A DNA stretch of 64,000 nucleotides, from positions 54,201,570-54,265,569 of the forward strand of contig OX579634.1 in NCBI GenBank assembly GCA_951230915.1. The letters are read 5' to 3'. Each line of letters opens with the position of its first letter. The stretch's first letter is position 1. The notes under the pieces were generated by a model. The model ran no database searches. It saw only the letters and a list, made by a program, of their open reading frames with translations, and was not told the origin of the DNA. Of this stretch, positions 35,187 to 46,222 are shown in pieces. Both the position numbers and the translations under genes were made by a program. The stretch comes from Antitrichia curtipendula. Taxonomy: Eukaryota > Streptophyta > Bryopsida > Hypnales > Leucodontaceae.

Positions 35187-36680
35187 ATGACGGTGCTTGG
35201 TTGCAAGTGGCATCCAAGCGCCGACAACGTCGGCGTATGCGCACACTGTCTCCGCGAGTCCCTTTCACGGCTCGCAGTCTACCAAGATGAAGAGGACGAC
35301 TCCATCGATCTGGAGATTTTCCCCCCGAGCATGCCATCATCCAGCTTGCCCGCAGGCTCTCGAAGAGCGCAGTTCATCCTCGTCCAATACGACGAAGACG
35401 GGAGCAACCGTGGAGGCGCATTAGCAGGCGATAATTCGGATTTGTTCTACCCGGGAGTGAACAGGAACACCGTGGGCGCTGTAGTCAATCCGCAACAACA
35501 ACCCTACGTCCCCGATGAGCCCACCGACCTAAACCTTGATGGTGCCGACATGCAGGGGGAGGTCAGCACATCGGAAGACAGCGGTTCTGGAGGGCAAGAC
35601 GAAGGGGCTGCCCAGCACCACGCGCCTCCTGGCGTAGTAGAATCGAACCGCAACAAGAGGAAACTCCAATCCTCAAGTGGCAGACGTAAACCCAAGTCAT
35701 GGGGATCAGCCATGACGAAAATGGTTGGGTTTCGAACCCTGAGCGTGCTTTGGAAATCAAAGAAGAAAACGGAGACAAGCTCATCGAGGACAAAGCTTGA
35801 GGACTCTGGAGCCCCTGCTCACGACCAGATGTTCACGCCAGCTCGATTTTCAGTATCATCTACTCTTGAGCAGACTACACCGCATCGGTTCTCGGTTTCA
35901 TCACAATGGGAGCAAACCACCCCTTCGAGGTACAAAGACCAAGTCACCCCTGCTAGATATTCAGGCGCATCTCTCTTTGACATTGAATCCATGGATTCCC
36001 GAAGATCCTCCACCAGCAGCCGTGGCAGCCCCTTCACTAGGCATGTGATCAACGGTGAAAATTTCAATGCGGCCTGGAGGGCAAGCAAGTCTGACGCGCA
36101 TGGTAGGAAGATGGGAGTGTATGAGGAAGGCAAAGGATATGATCAATACTCTCTTGGGAAGTCTCCTATGAAGTCTCCCATGAAGTCTCCGTGGAAGTGG
36201 TTTGCTTCCTTCAAGTCGGTGGCTACCTATCCCAAGGAGGATAAAAGGCGGAAGGCTGTTGTGGAGGTGGTCCCGGCTGCTCCCGTCAGTCCATATCAGG
36301 AAAGGAGGAAATCAACGTCTTCAGTGCCTGTGAACAAGGCAAGGGAGAATCGTCCTTTGCAACCGCTAACTCCAGTGCTGACTTCGAAGAAGAGCGCATG
36401 GTGGAAATCCTCTCCCATCCCTAGAACCCCGAAGAAAAGTCCCCTCATGGTTTCTATTAAAGCCAAGGACCTGGAAGTGGCTACTGATTCTCAGGACGAT
36501 ACTCCTCACAGGCTCTCTTCTGCTAGCCCCATGGTGGGGTATTCAAGGTCGAGCAGCAATGGAAGCTCCTGCTTCACCACTCCACGGTGGAACAACCGAA
36601 CCGGCAGGCCGCAGCATGGGAACCACCGGGGCTTGGCAGTTCATGAGAGGGAGCATGAGATCTCCCACCTGGCAATCTAG
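35187..36680 (+). CDS. OCTOPUS-like (DUF740/UPF0503-type) protein, 497 aa, intronless
   Basis: One uninterrupted frame. The N-terminus has the paired Cys/His pattern CKWHPSADNVGVCAHCLRES, followed by LSRL. This resembles the opening of OCTOPUS and DUF740 proteins (Cys-x-x-HP...Cys-x-x-Cys-LxERLS). Those are plant-specific, plasma-membrane-associated polar proteins studied in phloem differentiation. The rest is low-complexity: acidic and Gly-rich around residues 110-145, a Lys/Arg stretch (about 155-175), Ser/Thr-Pro repeats of the type TTPxRFSVSS (about 215-250), and SPMKSPMKSPWKWF near residue 325. Ser/Thr-Pro density suggests phosphorylation. No membrane segment or signal peptide is seen. 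The start is the first ATG after a stop in frame and leaves the Cys motif at residue 5. Family call is moderate because only the N-terminal motif supports it. Confidence 0.65.
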   Translation: MTVLGCKWHPSADNVGVCAHCLRESLSRLAVYQDEEDDSIDLEIFPPSMPSSSLPAGSRRAQFILVQYDEDGSNRGGALAGDNSDLFYPGVNRNTVGAVVNPQQQPYVPDEPTDLNLDGADMQGEVSTSEDSGSGGQDEGAAQHHAPPGVVESNRNKRKLQSSSGRRKPKSWGSAMTKMVGFRTLSVLWKSKKKTETSSSRTKLEDSGAPAHDQMFTPARFSVSSTLEQTTPHRFSVSSQWEQTTPSRYKDQVTPARYSGASLFDIESMDSRRSSTSSRGSPFTRHVINGENFNAAWRASKSDAHGRKMGVYEEGKGYDQYSLGKSPMKSPMKSPWKWFASFKSVATYPKEDKRRKAVVEVVPAAPVSPYQERRKSTSSVPVNKARENRPLQPLTPVLTSKKSAWWKSSPIPRTPKKSPLMVSIKAKDLEVATDSQDDTPHRLSSASPMVGYSRSSSNGSSCFTTPRWNNRTGRPQHGNHRGLAVHEREHEISHLAI

Positions 36681-36849
36681 GTTTTTGTGCTCTTTGGTTG
36701 TTAGTTTCTGTTCTCCACCACCTCATTGTGTGTTTGGACTTTCAAATAGTTGAAGTTGTAGAATAGCTATTTTAAGCAGCTGGTATTCATGATTGATAGT
36801 GTCAAATCCTTTTGCGGTTGAGACAGAGGATACGCGGGATCCATGTCCA

Positions 36850-36915
36850 TCAAATGTATAAAAACTTTATTGCTCTATAAAAACTTTATTGCTGTACTGT
36901 TACACTTTGTGCAAT
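36850..36915 (+). promoter_or_regulatory. Duplicated TATAAAA motif downstream of the OCTOPUS-like gene
   Basis: TATAAAAACTTTATTGCT occurs twice in tandem (from 36,857 and 36,877). It could be a core promoter for the exon-like islands that follow, or an A+T-rich polyadenylation region of the preceding gene. The sequence alone does not decide. Confidence 0.3.
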
Positions 36916-37577
36916 GAGACCTATCTGGCGCCGGCGTGGACTTCGGCAAAGCGGGCGGAGACATTGACGTGCTGCAGGCGCTCAACAACGAGACCGTGGT
37001 GAGCCTAAACCGCAATCGCGTCTCGGAAGATGTTCTTTTTATATGCGAGAGAGCTTCGGACGACGTAATGTGGGAATGCTCGAGTTGTTTTTTCTTGTTT
37101 TTCTTTCAAACCTGCATTGCTGTATGTTTCGGTATGCTTTGGAGTGATTCTTTGGGGGGACTTGGCTTGCTTTTTATCAATTACTTTTTGTTTCCAGGAA
37201 TCACTGTGTTTTTGGCTTCATTTTGGTTCGCCTGGAGTCGCTCAGAGTCGCTTGACTTATTCAGTTAGCACACCTTGAGACTACGTGAAGCACGTGTACC
37301 TTTGACTGTTGATCCTCTCGATAACTTCATTAAGTCTAGAGAGTTTTTTGTTTTTTTAGAGAGCTTTCAGCTTCATTAGAAATTGCTCTATGTGACGAAT
37401 TTGAGATACACATGGCAGGTATTGGTGCAGTAGTGGCTTTTTTTTTTGCAAATTTCGTTTTAGAAGCTTAACAAGCTGCTGGTTATCGTGGATGGAGTGG
37501 AGTTCAGTGATCGTGAGACGCATCAGGAACGACGATCAGGAGCAGTGCTTGTGCAACGCTTGCCTATTCTGACTTAG
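36916..37577 (+). CDS. Two exon-like coding islands of unknown identity
   Basis: Bases about 36,918-36,996 read LSGAGVDFGKAGGDIDVLQA and on to NNETV, ending at a good GT donor (GTGAGC). An acceptor at about 37,463 (TTAGAAG) leads in the same phase to LNKLLVIVDGVEFSDRETHQ and on to a TAG at 37,575-37,577. Both islands are G+C-rich and coding-like against A+T-rich surroundings. No initiator codon or upstream exon could be fixed and I recognise no family. They could be the 3' end of a gene whose earlier exons are those at 34.09-35.14 kb, with the OCTOPUS-like gene lying between, or a fragment. Confidence 0.35.
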
Positions 37578-38068
37578 TCAATGATCCAACAGTTTGTGAT
37601 TCACCTCTCTATGCGAACTTTTTGCTTTTTGTTTTTTAAACTTTTAATTACGATACTGTATCTACTTTTGTAAAATCCTCTGTTATTGGTTCTTTTTTGG
37701 AATTGGATTCTCTTTCATGTAATCTATTAATGATGCTCTGACTGTTGCGTTCTCGTGTTCCACGACTTCCTGAAATTAAATTTTAATTCATTTCTAATGT
37801 TTTTATATAGGAACTGTAGCAAGATAGGAGATCAGTGTTAGTTTAATTTTCTAGTAATTGTTCCTCGTGCTCATGATATCGATTTGCTGGTATGAGGTGG
37901 CTTTTGTTTTACCCAGGACAAATATGCCAGTTTCAGTAAGTTTTGGTAGATTCTTGAAATTTAGCCTAAATTGTTGGTTTTTAACTCTAAAAGGATGAGA
38001 CCTTTCACCAAGGTAGAAACAATCTCATTTTTGGTGCATTCTTCATTGCTACAATGAATTGGAAAGTT
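37578..38068. other. Intergenic DNA
   Basis: T-rich sequence without a recognisable gene. Confidence 0.35.
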
Positions 38069-38328
38069 AGCCATTCACCACGGCCGGGGTGAACTGGTCC
38101 CCTCACTTGTCCTGCCAAAGTCCGTCCAGGGGTGCATATAAAAAAAGTCCCCTATTTTGTGCTGTGTAAAGTCTATTTTCTATAGCCCCCCTAGCTAATT
38201 TGGGGCCTCTGATTGCAAATATGAATTTAGAATTTGCAAGAAAATCATGCATGGAAAACAAAAAAATTCAGGGTTTTCCAAAGGGGACAAGCAAGGGGGT
38301 CAGTTCACCTTGGCCTTCACCACTTGGG
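38069..38328. repeat. Inverted-repeat element containing repeat R
   Basis: The left arm (TTCACC, then GGTGAACTGGTCCCCTCACTTGTCC in part) is mirrored at about 38,282-38,328 (GGGGACAAGCAAGGGGGTCAG, then TTCACC; shared cores about 40 bases). Between the arms is repeat R (CCCCTATTTTGTGCTGTG, then GCTAATTTGGGGCCTCTGAT). No target duplication could be fixed. Confidence 0.5.
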
Positions 38329-38330
38329 GT

Positions 38331-39249
38331 TTGCAGTGTCCTTGCAAGGTGAAAATAGTAAGTAGAAAGCTTGAATTTATAGTATGAAATTATGTAAAAG
38401 TCATATTCCACTTTTGTTCTATTCCCTTCATTCCATAATACTAGTCCATTTGTCCCAAATTACTTGTCCTCTTTAACAATGTACTTTAAACTTGATTTTA
38501 GGGTTATGGTCAATTTCATTAAAATGGTGGTATTATTGCGCCATTTCAACAATGTGACATTTTGACCATCTAGGATAGGTATAGAGTTCAGAACAACCGG
38601 TCTAAATTGTAAAAGTGTCAATGTTCAATAATACATTAATCCCGCCCTTTTAATGAAGTTGACCATAGTTGAAGATGATTTTTTTTGTTTTTGACATTAA
38701 CAATTAAAATAAAGCACAAGAAGTCTAATTTATAATCCACTTTATGAATAAAAATAAAAATTATTTAATTAAAAATTATTTTATACATCAATTTGAAGTT
38801 GACTTGGTCAAAGACCAAAAGACGTTGAACTTTTCATTGAATTCATAGAATTCCAAGCCTTGTTTGTGCATGTCCAAACACATGGAGAGGTTGCACAAGG
38901 AATCTTCCTTTTCTATAAACCCTATCTTTTATTTATCTGTGGCACTTTGCATCCATTGCAAACTTTTCCTATTTATGCTCTTTCTTTGATTGCAGTTAAT
39001 CCACTTTTTTTGCACTTGTTAGGACACACTGTACAATCACTATAGAATCATTTAATCGTAACATAAAAACCATTGCCAAATCTTCAATACTTTCCTTACT
39101 ACCAAAGGACTAGTAAGTTAACATGGGATGGAGGAGGGACTATCCATGATTGTAGCGGATTCCCATTTCACTTCATGACCACTGTAACTTAACGATCCCT
39201 TTTGCAAGTGAAATGGTTATCTCAGTTGTACGTTTCCAGTATGAAATGG
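38331..39249. other. Intergenic DNA
   Basis: No gene or bounded repeat recognised. The frame at 38,860-39,045 has no family signature. Confidence 0.35.
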
Positions 39250-39690
39250 AGGTTGATCGATGAACGCAGGAGCACCTTCCGATCGATATCGATTGACTGC
39301 CGAGCTAGTTTAGTTTTTCCAGCAGTTAAGTAAAGTTGCGGTGTTCCAGTCCGGATGATTTGTATCGATCGATCGTCGATATCCAGTTCGTAGCTAGCTT
39401 GGTCTCTTTGTCCACTCGATCTGCTGCAGGAATGGAATTTTTGACCTTCAGTTGTTGTGTTGCTAACTGGAGGTCTTCGTAGTATTGCGATCGATGTCCA
39501 CCGTGCTGTCGATCAGTGACGTACGTACCATGGCCATCTTTCACACGGAACTACGTTAAGTTACAGACCGAGCGAGCGAGGGCAGAGGGATGCATGCAGC
39601 CGCGCATTCCTGTCTGTCTGCCCATTCCATTCTGTCAGTCTTGGTGTGATCGAGTGAGTCATTTGATCGAGTGGGAGACAGAAATTTAAT
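39250..39690. other. GATC/CGAT-rich island
   Basis: The motif CGATCGAT or GATCGATC recurs many times (39,256; 39,280; 39,365; 39,490; 39,515; 39,650 and others), along with GTACGTAC and GCTAGCTAG. Composition is sharply different from the flanks. No convincing coding frame: the minus-strand frame 39,326-39,544 is not family-like. It could be a fragment of a gene-proximal region or of a different element. Confidence 0.4.
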
Positions 39691-39835
39691 TTGCAAATAT
39701 TAAGGATGTCACTCATGATTTGCGCGCATTTCATATTTCCATTTCATATCTGGAGGTTCAACTGGAGTAGTCTAGCAATCCATTGTTGAGAAACTGAAGG
39801 TGCGTGATCCTTGCACACAGGAAGATTTAGTGACG

Positions 39836-40789
39836 TTAACCCCTAAAGTTTTTTGACTATGTTTTCACAAAAAACGCTCCCAAACTGCCATTTCTAGTAC
39901 AAGTACCAAATTTTGGAAAACAAAACATTTTTGGACACATGTAACCGTATGATCTTGTAGTAAACTAGTTTGAGAAGATGTGGAAAAAATTTCAGAAATT
40001 TCCACCGTGTAGATTGCAAGATATTAGCATTTGAAGTGATAAAAACCCTTTTTTTGTCCCTGCGAAAAACCGGGCAGCTGCACTTCACATGGTCACATTT
40101 GTATGAAAAAATGTCCAAAATGGTGGTAACTCTTTGGATTCATTCTTCAAAGAAAGTTAGCTACATGCTTGAAAATTTTCAGATCATTTAGAATTGTACA
40201 ACATATAGGAAAAAAATAGTAAGTAGAAAGAAGTAGAAAATGATTCAAAATACTAAATTGTTAAGGATTTAATTATGGAATTGAAAAATGCCAATCCAAA
40301 CGATTATAATGTTGTAATAAACAATCTACACCTTGTGTTTAAATTTTTTACCAAAAATATTGAAAATTGAGTTAAATAAAGGACTTCAAAGTTTATTTTA
40401 GAGTAGAGATTCCATAACTACCCGCAAACTACCCACAACTAAAATTCCTCATAACTTTCATCTCATAAATCAAAGTGGAATGATTCAAAGCTTTCCTTGA
40501 GCACATAAATCTAGAGAACCAATTTCAAATTTTTATTTTTCTAGAAAATGATTTTTAAAGAAGTTTTTTTTGCTGCCCGGGCTGCCCGCCGAACAATGAA
40601 AACTACATATCATACCATAACTTTTTAACCATGTGGTCAAAAGTTATGAAAATTGTTGGGCCCTAAAGCTACTCCTCGAGCACATCTTGTATGAAAATTT
40701 CAAAGAAAAAAAATAAAAATTCCATTCATGGTGAGCTGCCCCAAAATGCTATGTTGTCAAAAAACGGTGTTTGGTCCTTTAGGGGTTAA
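39836..40789. mobile_element. TTAA-flanked MITE, piggyBac-like, 954 bp (best-preserved long copy)
   Basis: TTAACCCCTAAAG at the left, CCTTTAGGGGTTAA at the right, both with the full TTAA. It aligns over its length with 7,122-8,051, in part with 15,159-15,655, and in reverse with 30,890-31,859. No frame is conserved between copies, so it is non-coding. Confidence 0.7.
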
Positions 40790-40992
40790 CCGGGGCTAAT
40801 CCTTTGAGGAATAGCCCCCACTTTAGCCCCCTTGTACAAAGTGTTTGAAAAATCTCAGATTTTTTTTTTTCACACTACTTTAGACCCCAAAATGTCCCAC
40901 CTTGGCCCGGCTAAAGTTCATGCGGGCTTAAGCCTTGGGGTCTAAAGTGGGGCAGTTTAGACCCCTCCAAAACTTTAGCCCCAGGGGCTAAT
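40786..40992. repeat. Short inverted-repeat segment abutting the TTAA element
   Basis: CCGGGGCTAATCC at 40,790 and CCCCAGGGGCTAATGCC near 40,980, together with AGCCCCCACTTTAGCCCCC and its partial inverse (GGGGTCTAAAGTGGGGC), indicate a small foldback that starts right at the TTAA of the preceding element. Confidence 0.4.
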
Positions 40993-42130
40993 GCCACGAA
41001 ATCTTCCTGTGGCAATGGCTTTTCATCAAATGTGAGATAAAACGAAAGCCAAGTACTACTAACCGTAAGACGTGAGTAGCGGCTTGGGCTTCAACAGAGA
41101 CACTGAGTCTTTGTAGGCTTAGGTGCCACTCTGATGTAAATAATGACATTGCATGAAATAACCACTGATAGGACGGAGGCACATTTTTTGGCACAACAGT
41201 TGTGAAAAAATCCCATTTTTCACGGTAGTGAGAAAAAAATGATTTCTAATTTTAATTTTTTTCAAAATTCAACCATACAAATTTGTACCAAACTATTATG
41301 GAATGTGTGGAAGAAAAGACATTCAAAAACGTTGACCACACAGATTGAAAGATTACAATGTTTGAAGTTAGAAGATTTTTTTTCTTTTTTTCTTTTTTGA
41401 TATCGCTCGACAGGGCCAAGAAACTTTAACTCCTCCTAAAGTGATATTTTTGCACTATACATGTCATGTTATTACACTACAATATACATTTGCATCTTGT
41501 ATCATGTTAGTTACATACTTGCCAAACCTCAAAATGATTGAAGGAGTTTTGGACATGTTATTCAAAGCTACCTAGGTTGTTCCAAGGGTTCCAGGCAACA
41601 TAAATTGTGATCTCATCACCTGATTGGAAAAAATATTATATTTCCACTAAGGGGGACATGTTTACATCTTGTATCAAAATTTAAAGAACATCATTTAAAA
41701 AACTACTTCATACACACCTACCCAAGATCACTTGCATACATTCAATGGTCATTTGATCCTTTAGGGATTAATGAGATATATTTTTCAATAGCATATTATT
41801 TGTGTGGATAAAGTTCAAGGGACCCTATTATTACATAATTTTCTAAGATGTCTTTTTTTCCAATATCCAAGTAGTGGGTTAACCTTATAATAAATGCACT
41901 GATTCATGAAGGGAAACTGGAGAGACCTTCGAAGTTCAATTTTTGTGATAATGATGCCTAAGTTTTTTCCTCCGTGTGTGTGGCAAATGTACACCACTAG
42001 GGACAAATGTACAAGTGACAAATGTACAATTAGGTCTAATAATCTTACAAATTGCCTATTGTGCCATCGGGTGTGCCATTCAACATTTTTTTGCATAATA
42101 AAGAATATAATTGGCATATTTCATCTTGCA
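40993..42130. other. Intergenic DNA
   Basis: CCTTTAGGGATTAA near 41,759-41,772 looks like the right end of another TTAA-type element, but no left end was found. No gene. Confidence 0.35.
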
Positions 42131-43130
42131 TAATTAACATTCATGACAGTTCTTATGTAATCCCAATCAAGTATACCAAATTTGAGTTTCATAAAATCCA
42201 AACTCTATTTTTGGTAAATTATTTCATTTAACATTCATGATAATTGATTGAAAAACATTGGTGATGAATTTTTAAAATTTGATTGCATAGATATGTAAGA
42301 AACATCCATACACACATCTTTTCTTCAACAAACAATTGCAAAAAGATTCAGAATTCTTTCTATAAATTTTTTGTTATTTGAACCTCACATGGTAATTAAT
42401 TTTGTACATTTGAACATGAAGATATAATTACTTTGCCATAATCTAGTTAAAATATGAAGATGTATTTCTAACAAAATTTGGACATTGTCACTCCTACATT
42501 GAAATCTCTATAGCTAGGAAATTTTGAATTTTTTTTGCAACTGTTCGTTGAAGTTAGAAAAAATGTGTGTATAGATGATTTCTACAATCATATCTATGCA
42601 ATCAAATTAAAAAATTCATCATGGATTTTTTTCAATCAATTATCATGAATACTAGATGAAATAATTCACCAAAAATAGAGTTTTGTTTTCTTGAAACCCA
42701 AATTTGGTATGCTTGATTGGGATTGCCTAAGAATTGAATGTTAATTATGCAAGATAATAAATGCCAACTCAGTATTCTATATCATGCAAATTTTCTTGCT
42801 TTCCACAAAAGGTAGTTTGTAAGAGTATTGAACCCAATTGTACAATAAGGTCTACTTCATTTACAAATTGCCAATTTGGAGCATTCATTTTTTTTTAATA
42901 ATGTGTAGCATAATTGGTAGATTTTGGTAAGCATAATTATCATTGCCTATTTGCACAATCCCAATCAAGCATACCAAATTTCAGTTTCAAGAAAGCAAAA
43001 TTTTATTTTTGGTAAATTTTTTAAGTCAATTTTAATGGTTTTACTTAATATTTTATTAAAAACACTTGGTGATGAATTTTTAAACTTTGATTGGATAAAT
43101 ATGTAGGAAACATGCATACACACATCTTTC
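42131..43130. repeat. Three copies of a 200-bp repeat (+, -, +)
   Basis: Copy one, 42,131-42,325, has CCCAATCAAGTATACCAAAT. Copy two is inverted at 42,555-42,750 and carries ATTTGGTATGCTTGATTGGG. Copy three is direct at 42,912-43,130 with CCCAATCAAGCATACCAAAT. All share a GATGAATTTTTAAA block and a CATACACACATC end. Copies one and two form a large foldback with a 230-base spacer. Confidence 0.65.
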
Positions 43131-43629
43131 ATATAAAAAAACACCCCATTAAGTAACAATAATATAATCTAGGAAGAATTTAATGTGAAGGCATCATATG
43201 ACCAAACTTTTGTGTCACCCATTCACTATTAATATTTTTTGTGCAGATTATTTTCTAAAAGAACATCATTCTTTATTAAAAAAAAAAAGGAATGTAGAGA
43301 GCACAAGGAAAAGGATGCTTACAATATTTTATAAAATGAAAACCAACCAAGAATTAAAAAAAAAAGAGCTTGCAATTGGAAGCATTAGCCAGTACAATAT
43401 TTGCTATTGATTGAAGCTTGCACCGGCCATATAGTATGAATATGGTGGTATTTGACCAAAAAAACATTGACCAAATATTGTTCAATACAATGTAAATTAA
43501 TTATTACATTAATAACAATGTATCACAATTCATATAATAAACCACAATTGAAGAGTTATATGGCTAAATATGGGTTGTATAGAGGGACCCCAAAGGCCTT
43601 TCTAGGGTTAATGACGATGTGGAAACTAA
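43131..43629. other. Intergenic DNA
   Basis: A-rich with no gene recognised. Confidence 0.35.
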
Positions 43630-44169
43630 GAGCATCCCCATGGTGGGGCGCCAAGGACAGTTGAGCTGGAAAGTGGGTGAGCCCTGGTTGTTAAGCTTAT
43701 CCCTCAATAAGCACGGAGAAGGCCAAAAATTGGCCAAATGCCCGGACAAATGGCGAGCCCCTTGCATCACTCATTATGTAGTTTGACTAAGGTAGTGTGC
43801 TCTAAAAGCGCCCATCTTCTTCAAACTGCTCCTATTTTTAGGTGGAGAATGGAGATGGGGTGGTCCTTAAATGGACCAGTTTAGCAATTGAATGCATTGA
43901 GGAAAAACTTTTTTTCTATTGCAAGAGCCAATCATTGTCTTTGATTTTCGCACATCTCTTTACAAGTTGCAAGTGGACTGATTTTGGAAGACCTATGTTC
44001 ACAAATAGGTGCCTATGTCTTGAAACTTTGAAACTTTATAAGTAATTCAAAAATGATTGGAAAAATACAAAACCAATTGTGTTAGGTTCCACATCTATTT
44101 TTCTTTCTCTGAAAAATGATCTAAAAATATTTTTGTCTACGAAAGCCTGTGGAAAAGGCGGACCAGCCC

Positions 44170-45567
44170 TTAACCCTTTAACGACCAGGTCGATGACTGA
44201 TTACTCAAACTGACAGATTTTCATCAATAGCAGACTGGCTATTAAGAGCAAGCCCACAACTGACTCCTCAAACAGGGACGTCAAGTGGGGGCTTGGCTTG
44301 TGGATATTTCATCAAACTTGACATTTGATGAATAATTTATTCAAATCAAATTTTCAATGTATTTAGAAGCTATGCGACTAATGCTAGGAAGATCTGAATG
44401 AATTAAATGTAAATTTTTTTACATTTAATCTTCTAGCATGGTCTCCTTGCTTGAAAACTCATATGTAAAATTTTACATTTAATCAATGAAAAATCCAAAA
44501 GCTATAGAAGTATGCTTCCGAAGTAATCTCAATAGGAGTTGAGTGTCTCAGGAGGGAAGAAAATCTCTCTATATAAGGTAAACCAGCCTATGACAGGCAG
44601 AATGACTGATTTGGTATGTTGCCATTAGCAAAATAAAATCAGATTTTTTTCTAGCAGAGACAACTTTGAGAAATGAAAGAAGCAGTTAAAATTTTTAGTT
44701 TTTGGACAAAGTAGGAATTTGTTATGAATTTTTTAAGTATTTTTCCAAAACAGTCTGTAGACTATCTATAATCAATAAAATATGTCTTCATGATGGTCAT
44801 CTTACCACCTAATGCAGTCTTCAGATTTCCTAACACAACCACAAGAATTTTTAATATGGCCATCACACAAAGGAATAAAAAAAACCTCTTTATGATGGGT
44901 TTACACTCACAATGTGTAAGTGTCCTATGACAGTCATTACTAATTCTATCACAATCACCTAATGCACTAATGTGGACCACTAACCAACTTAATTAAATTG
45001 TAGAAGCAAAAATCTGAAATGGACTGTAATGGGGGGTGGTTATGTAGATGTCTGCATTAAACAATTGGCCTGTTATAGGCTGGTTTACCTTACACATGGG
45101 GGTGGTAGGAGGAGGAACAATCCATGTGGGATAAGTCACTTAGAATGAGAAGGAGCTTCACTATTCATTCAGGGTGAAGTTCCTTCTCATTCTAAGTGAC
45201 TTATCCCACATGGGTTGTTCCTCCTCCTACCACCCCCATGTGTATATAGAGAGATTCTCTTCCCAAAGTAAGCAAAGCAAGTTTGCTATCTTCATCCTCT
45301 ATTGTATTGAACACAATGGGAAGAAACACTTCAATGCGTTTGAAGTTAGATTTTTTTAGCCATGTTAAAGGTTGAGATTTGTTAGAACTTAGCAATTTTT
45401 AAAATCATCACAATTTGATTTTAAAACTCGAAGCAATTTCTACTCTGAAGTTGGCCTCACAGGCCTAGTCACTGTCTCTCCGTAGCTTGGGGGGCTTGCT
45501 CTAATGAAATTGTGTCAATTTGACACTTTCTCGTAACCTGTCATCGACCTGGTCGTTAAAGGGTTAA
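44170..45567. mobile_element. TTAA-flanked element D, piggyBac-like, 1,398 bp
   Basis: Both ends share a perfect 28-bp inverted repeat including the TTAA. It starts TTAACCCTTTAACGACCAGG, continues TCGATGAC, and has its exact inverse at 45,540-45,567. Further inward, the segment around CTCTCTATATAAGGTAAACC (44,566) has an inverted partner near 45,081-45,255 that is split by the hairpin insertion. There is no transposase. Confidence 0.8.
45093..45242. mobile_element. 150-bp perfect-hairpin MITE with TA duplication, nested in element D
   Basis: Two arms of about 70 nt (45,092-45,161 and 45,174-45,243) are inverse with two mismatches, leaving a loop of 12 bases. The ends are CACATGGGGGTGG and CCACCCCCATGTG, flanked by TA on each side (45,091-45,092 and 45,243-45,244). 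The inverted partner of the host segment at 44,566 shows the empty site with one TA, proving insertion. A TA duplication is typical of Tc1/mariner-mobilised MITEs. Confidence 0.8.
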
Positions 45568-45807
45568 ATGGTCGCTTTAAGAGCATACTACCTTATCTCT
45601 TCCCACAAACTTCGAGATACCAACCCCACTGGCACTCAAATATGATGAAAAACTTTTCTACTATAATAAATTTTCTTTTACTACAACAAATAAATTGAAA
45701 TAAAGCATTTTCTACTTCAACAATGTTTTCTTTACTTGTATAAAGAAATAGAAGGAAAAGCATTTTCAACTTAGCTTGAGTTCCATAGGATTGGAAGAAG
45801 CTTGTTA

Positions 45808-46222
45808 TATGCATATGCAATAGTAGGATGTAGAACAACCTATGTGGGATAATGTAAATTAAAATGAATAGGAATTCAACCGCTCATAGTTAAAGTCAAA
45901 AGTAGGAATTGTGTTTGAAGTAGAAATTCAAACCACATTTAGGTATAGTATAATTTTTTTTTCAAAATACTTTAAACTAAAAAAAGTTGTTAAATGAAGC
46001 TAAATTTCATCTCCAAAAATCCATTTGAGATTTAGAACCTCCAATCAAAAGTTATGGACAAATTTGAGAGAGGGTTTGGAAGGGAATTTTTTTTGACATT
46101 TTCAAACTTCTTCTCTGAAAGTACAATTTCTACTTTTGACTTAACTATGTGCGGTTGAACTCCTACTCATTCTAATTTACATTATCCCACATGGATTGTT
46201 CTACATCCTACCACCTCATGTG
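45808..46222. mobile_element. Larger hairpin element related to the 150-bp MITE
   Basis: Arms at 45,824-45,911 and 46,124-46,210 are inverse: TAGGATGTAGAACAACC on the left against the inverse ending in CTACATCCTA. They share AACAACC...ATGTGGGATAA and AGAATGAG-type blocks with the 150-bp element. The right edge CCTACCACCTCATGTGG resembles that element's end. The loop carries the 28,724-29,068 foldback module, present here as a partial copy. Confidence 0.6.

Noticed and set aside
35197..36133. Other frames overlapping the OCTOPUS-like gene on both strands
   Set aside because: They have no family motifs and lie entirely within the longer frame that has the conserved Cys/His start.
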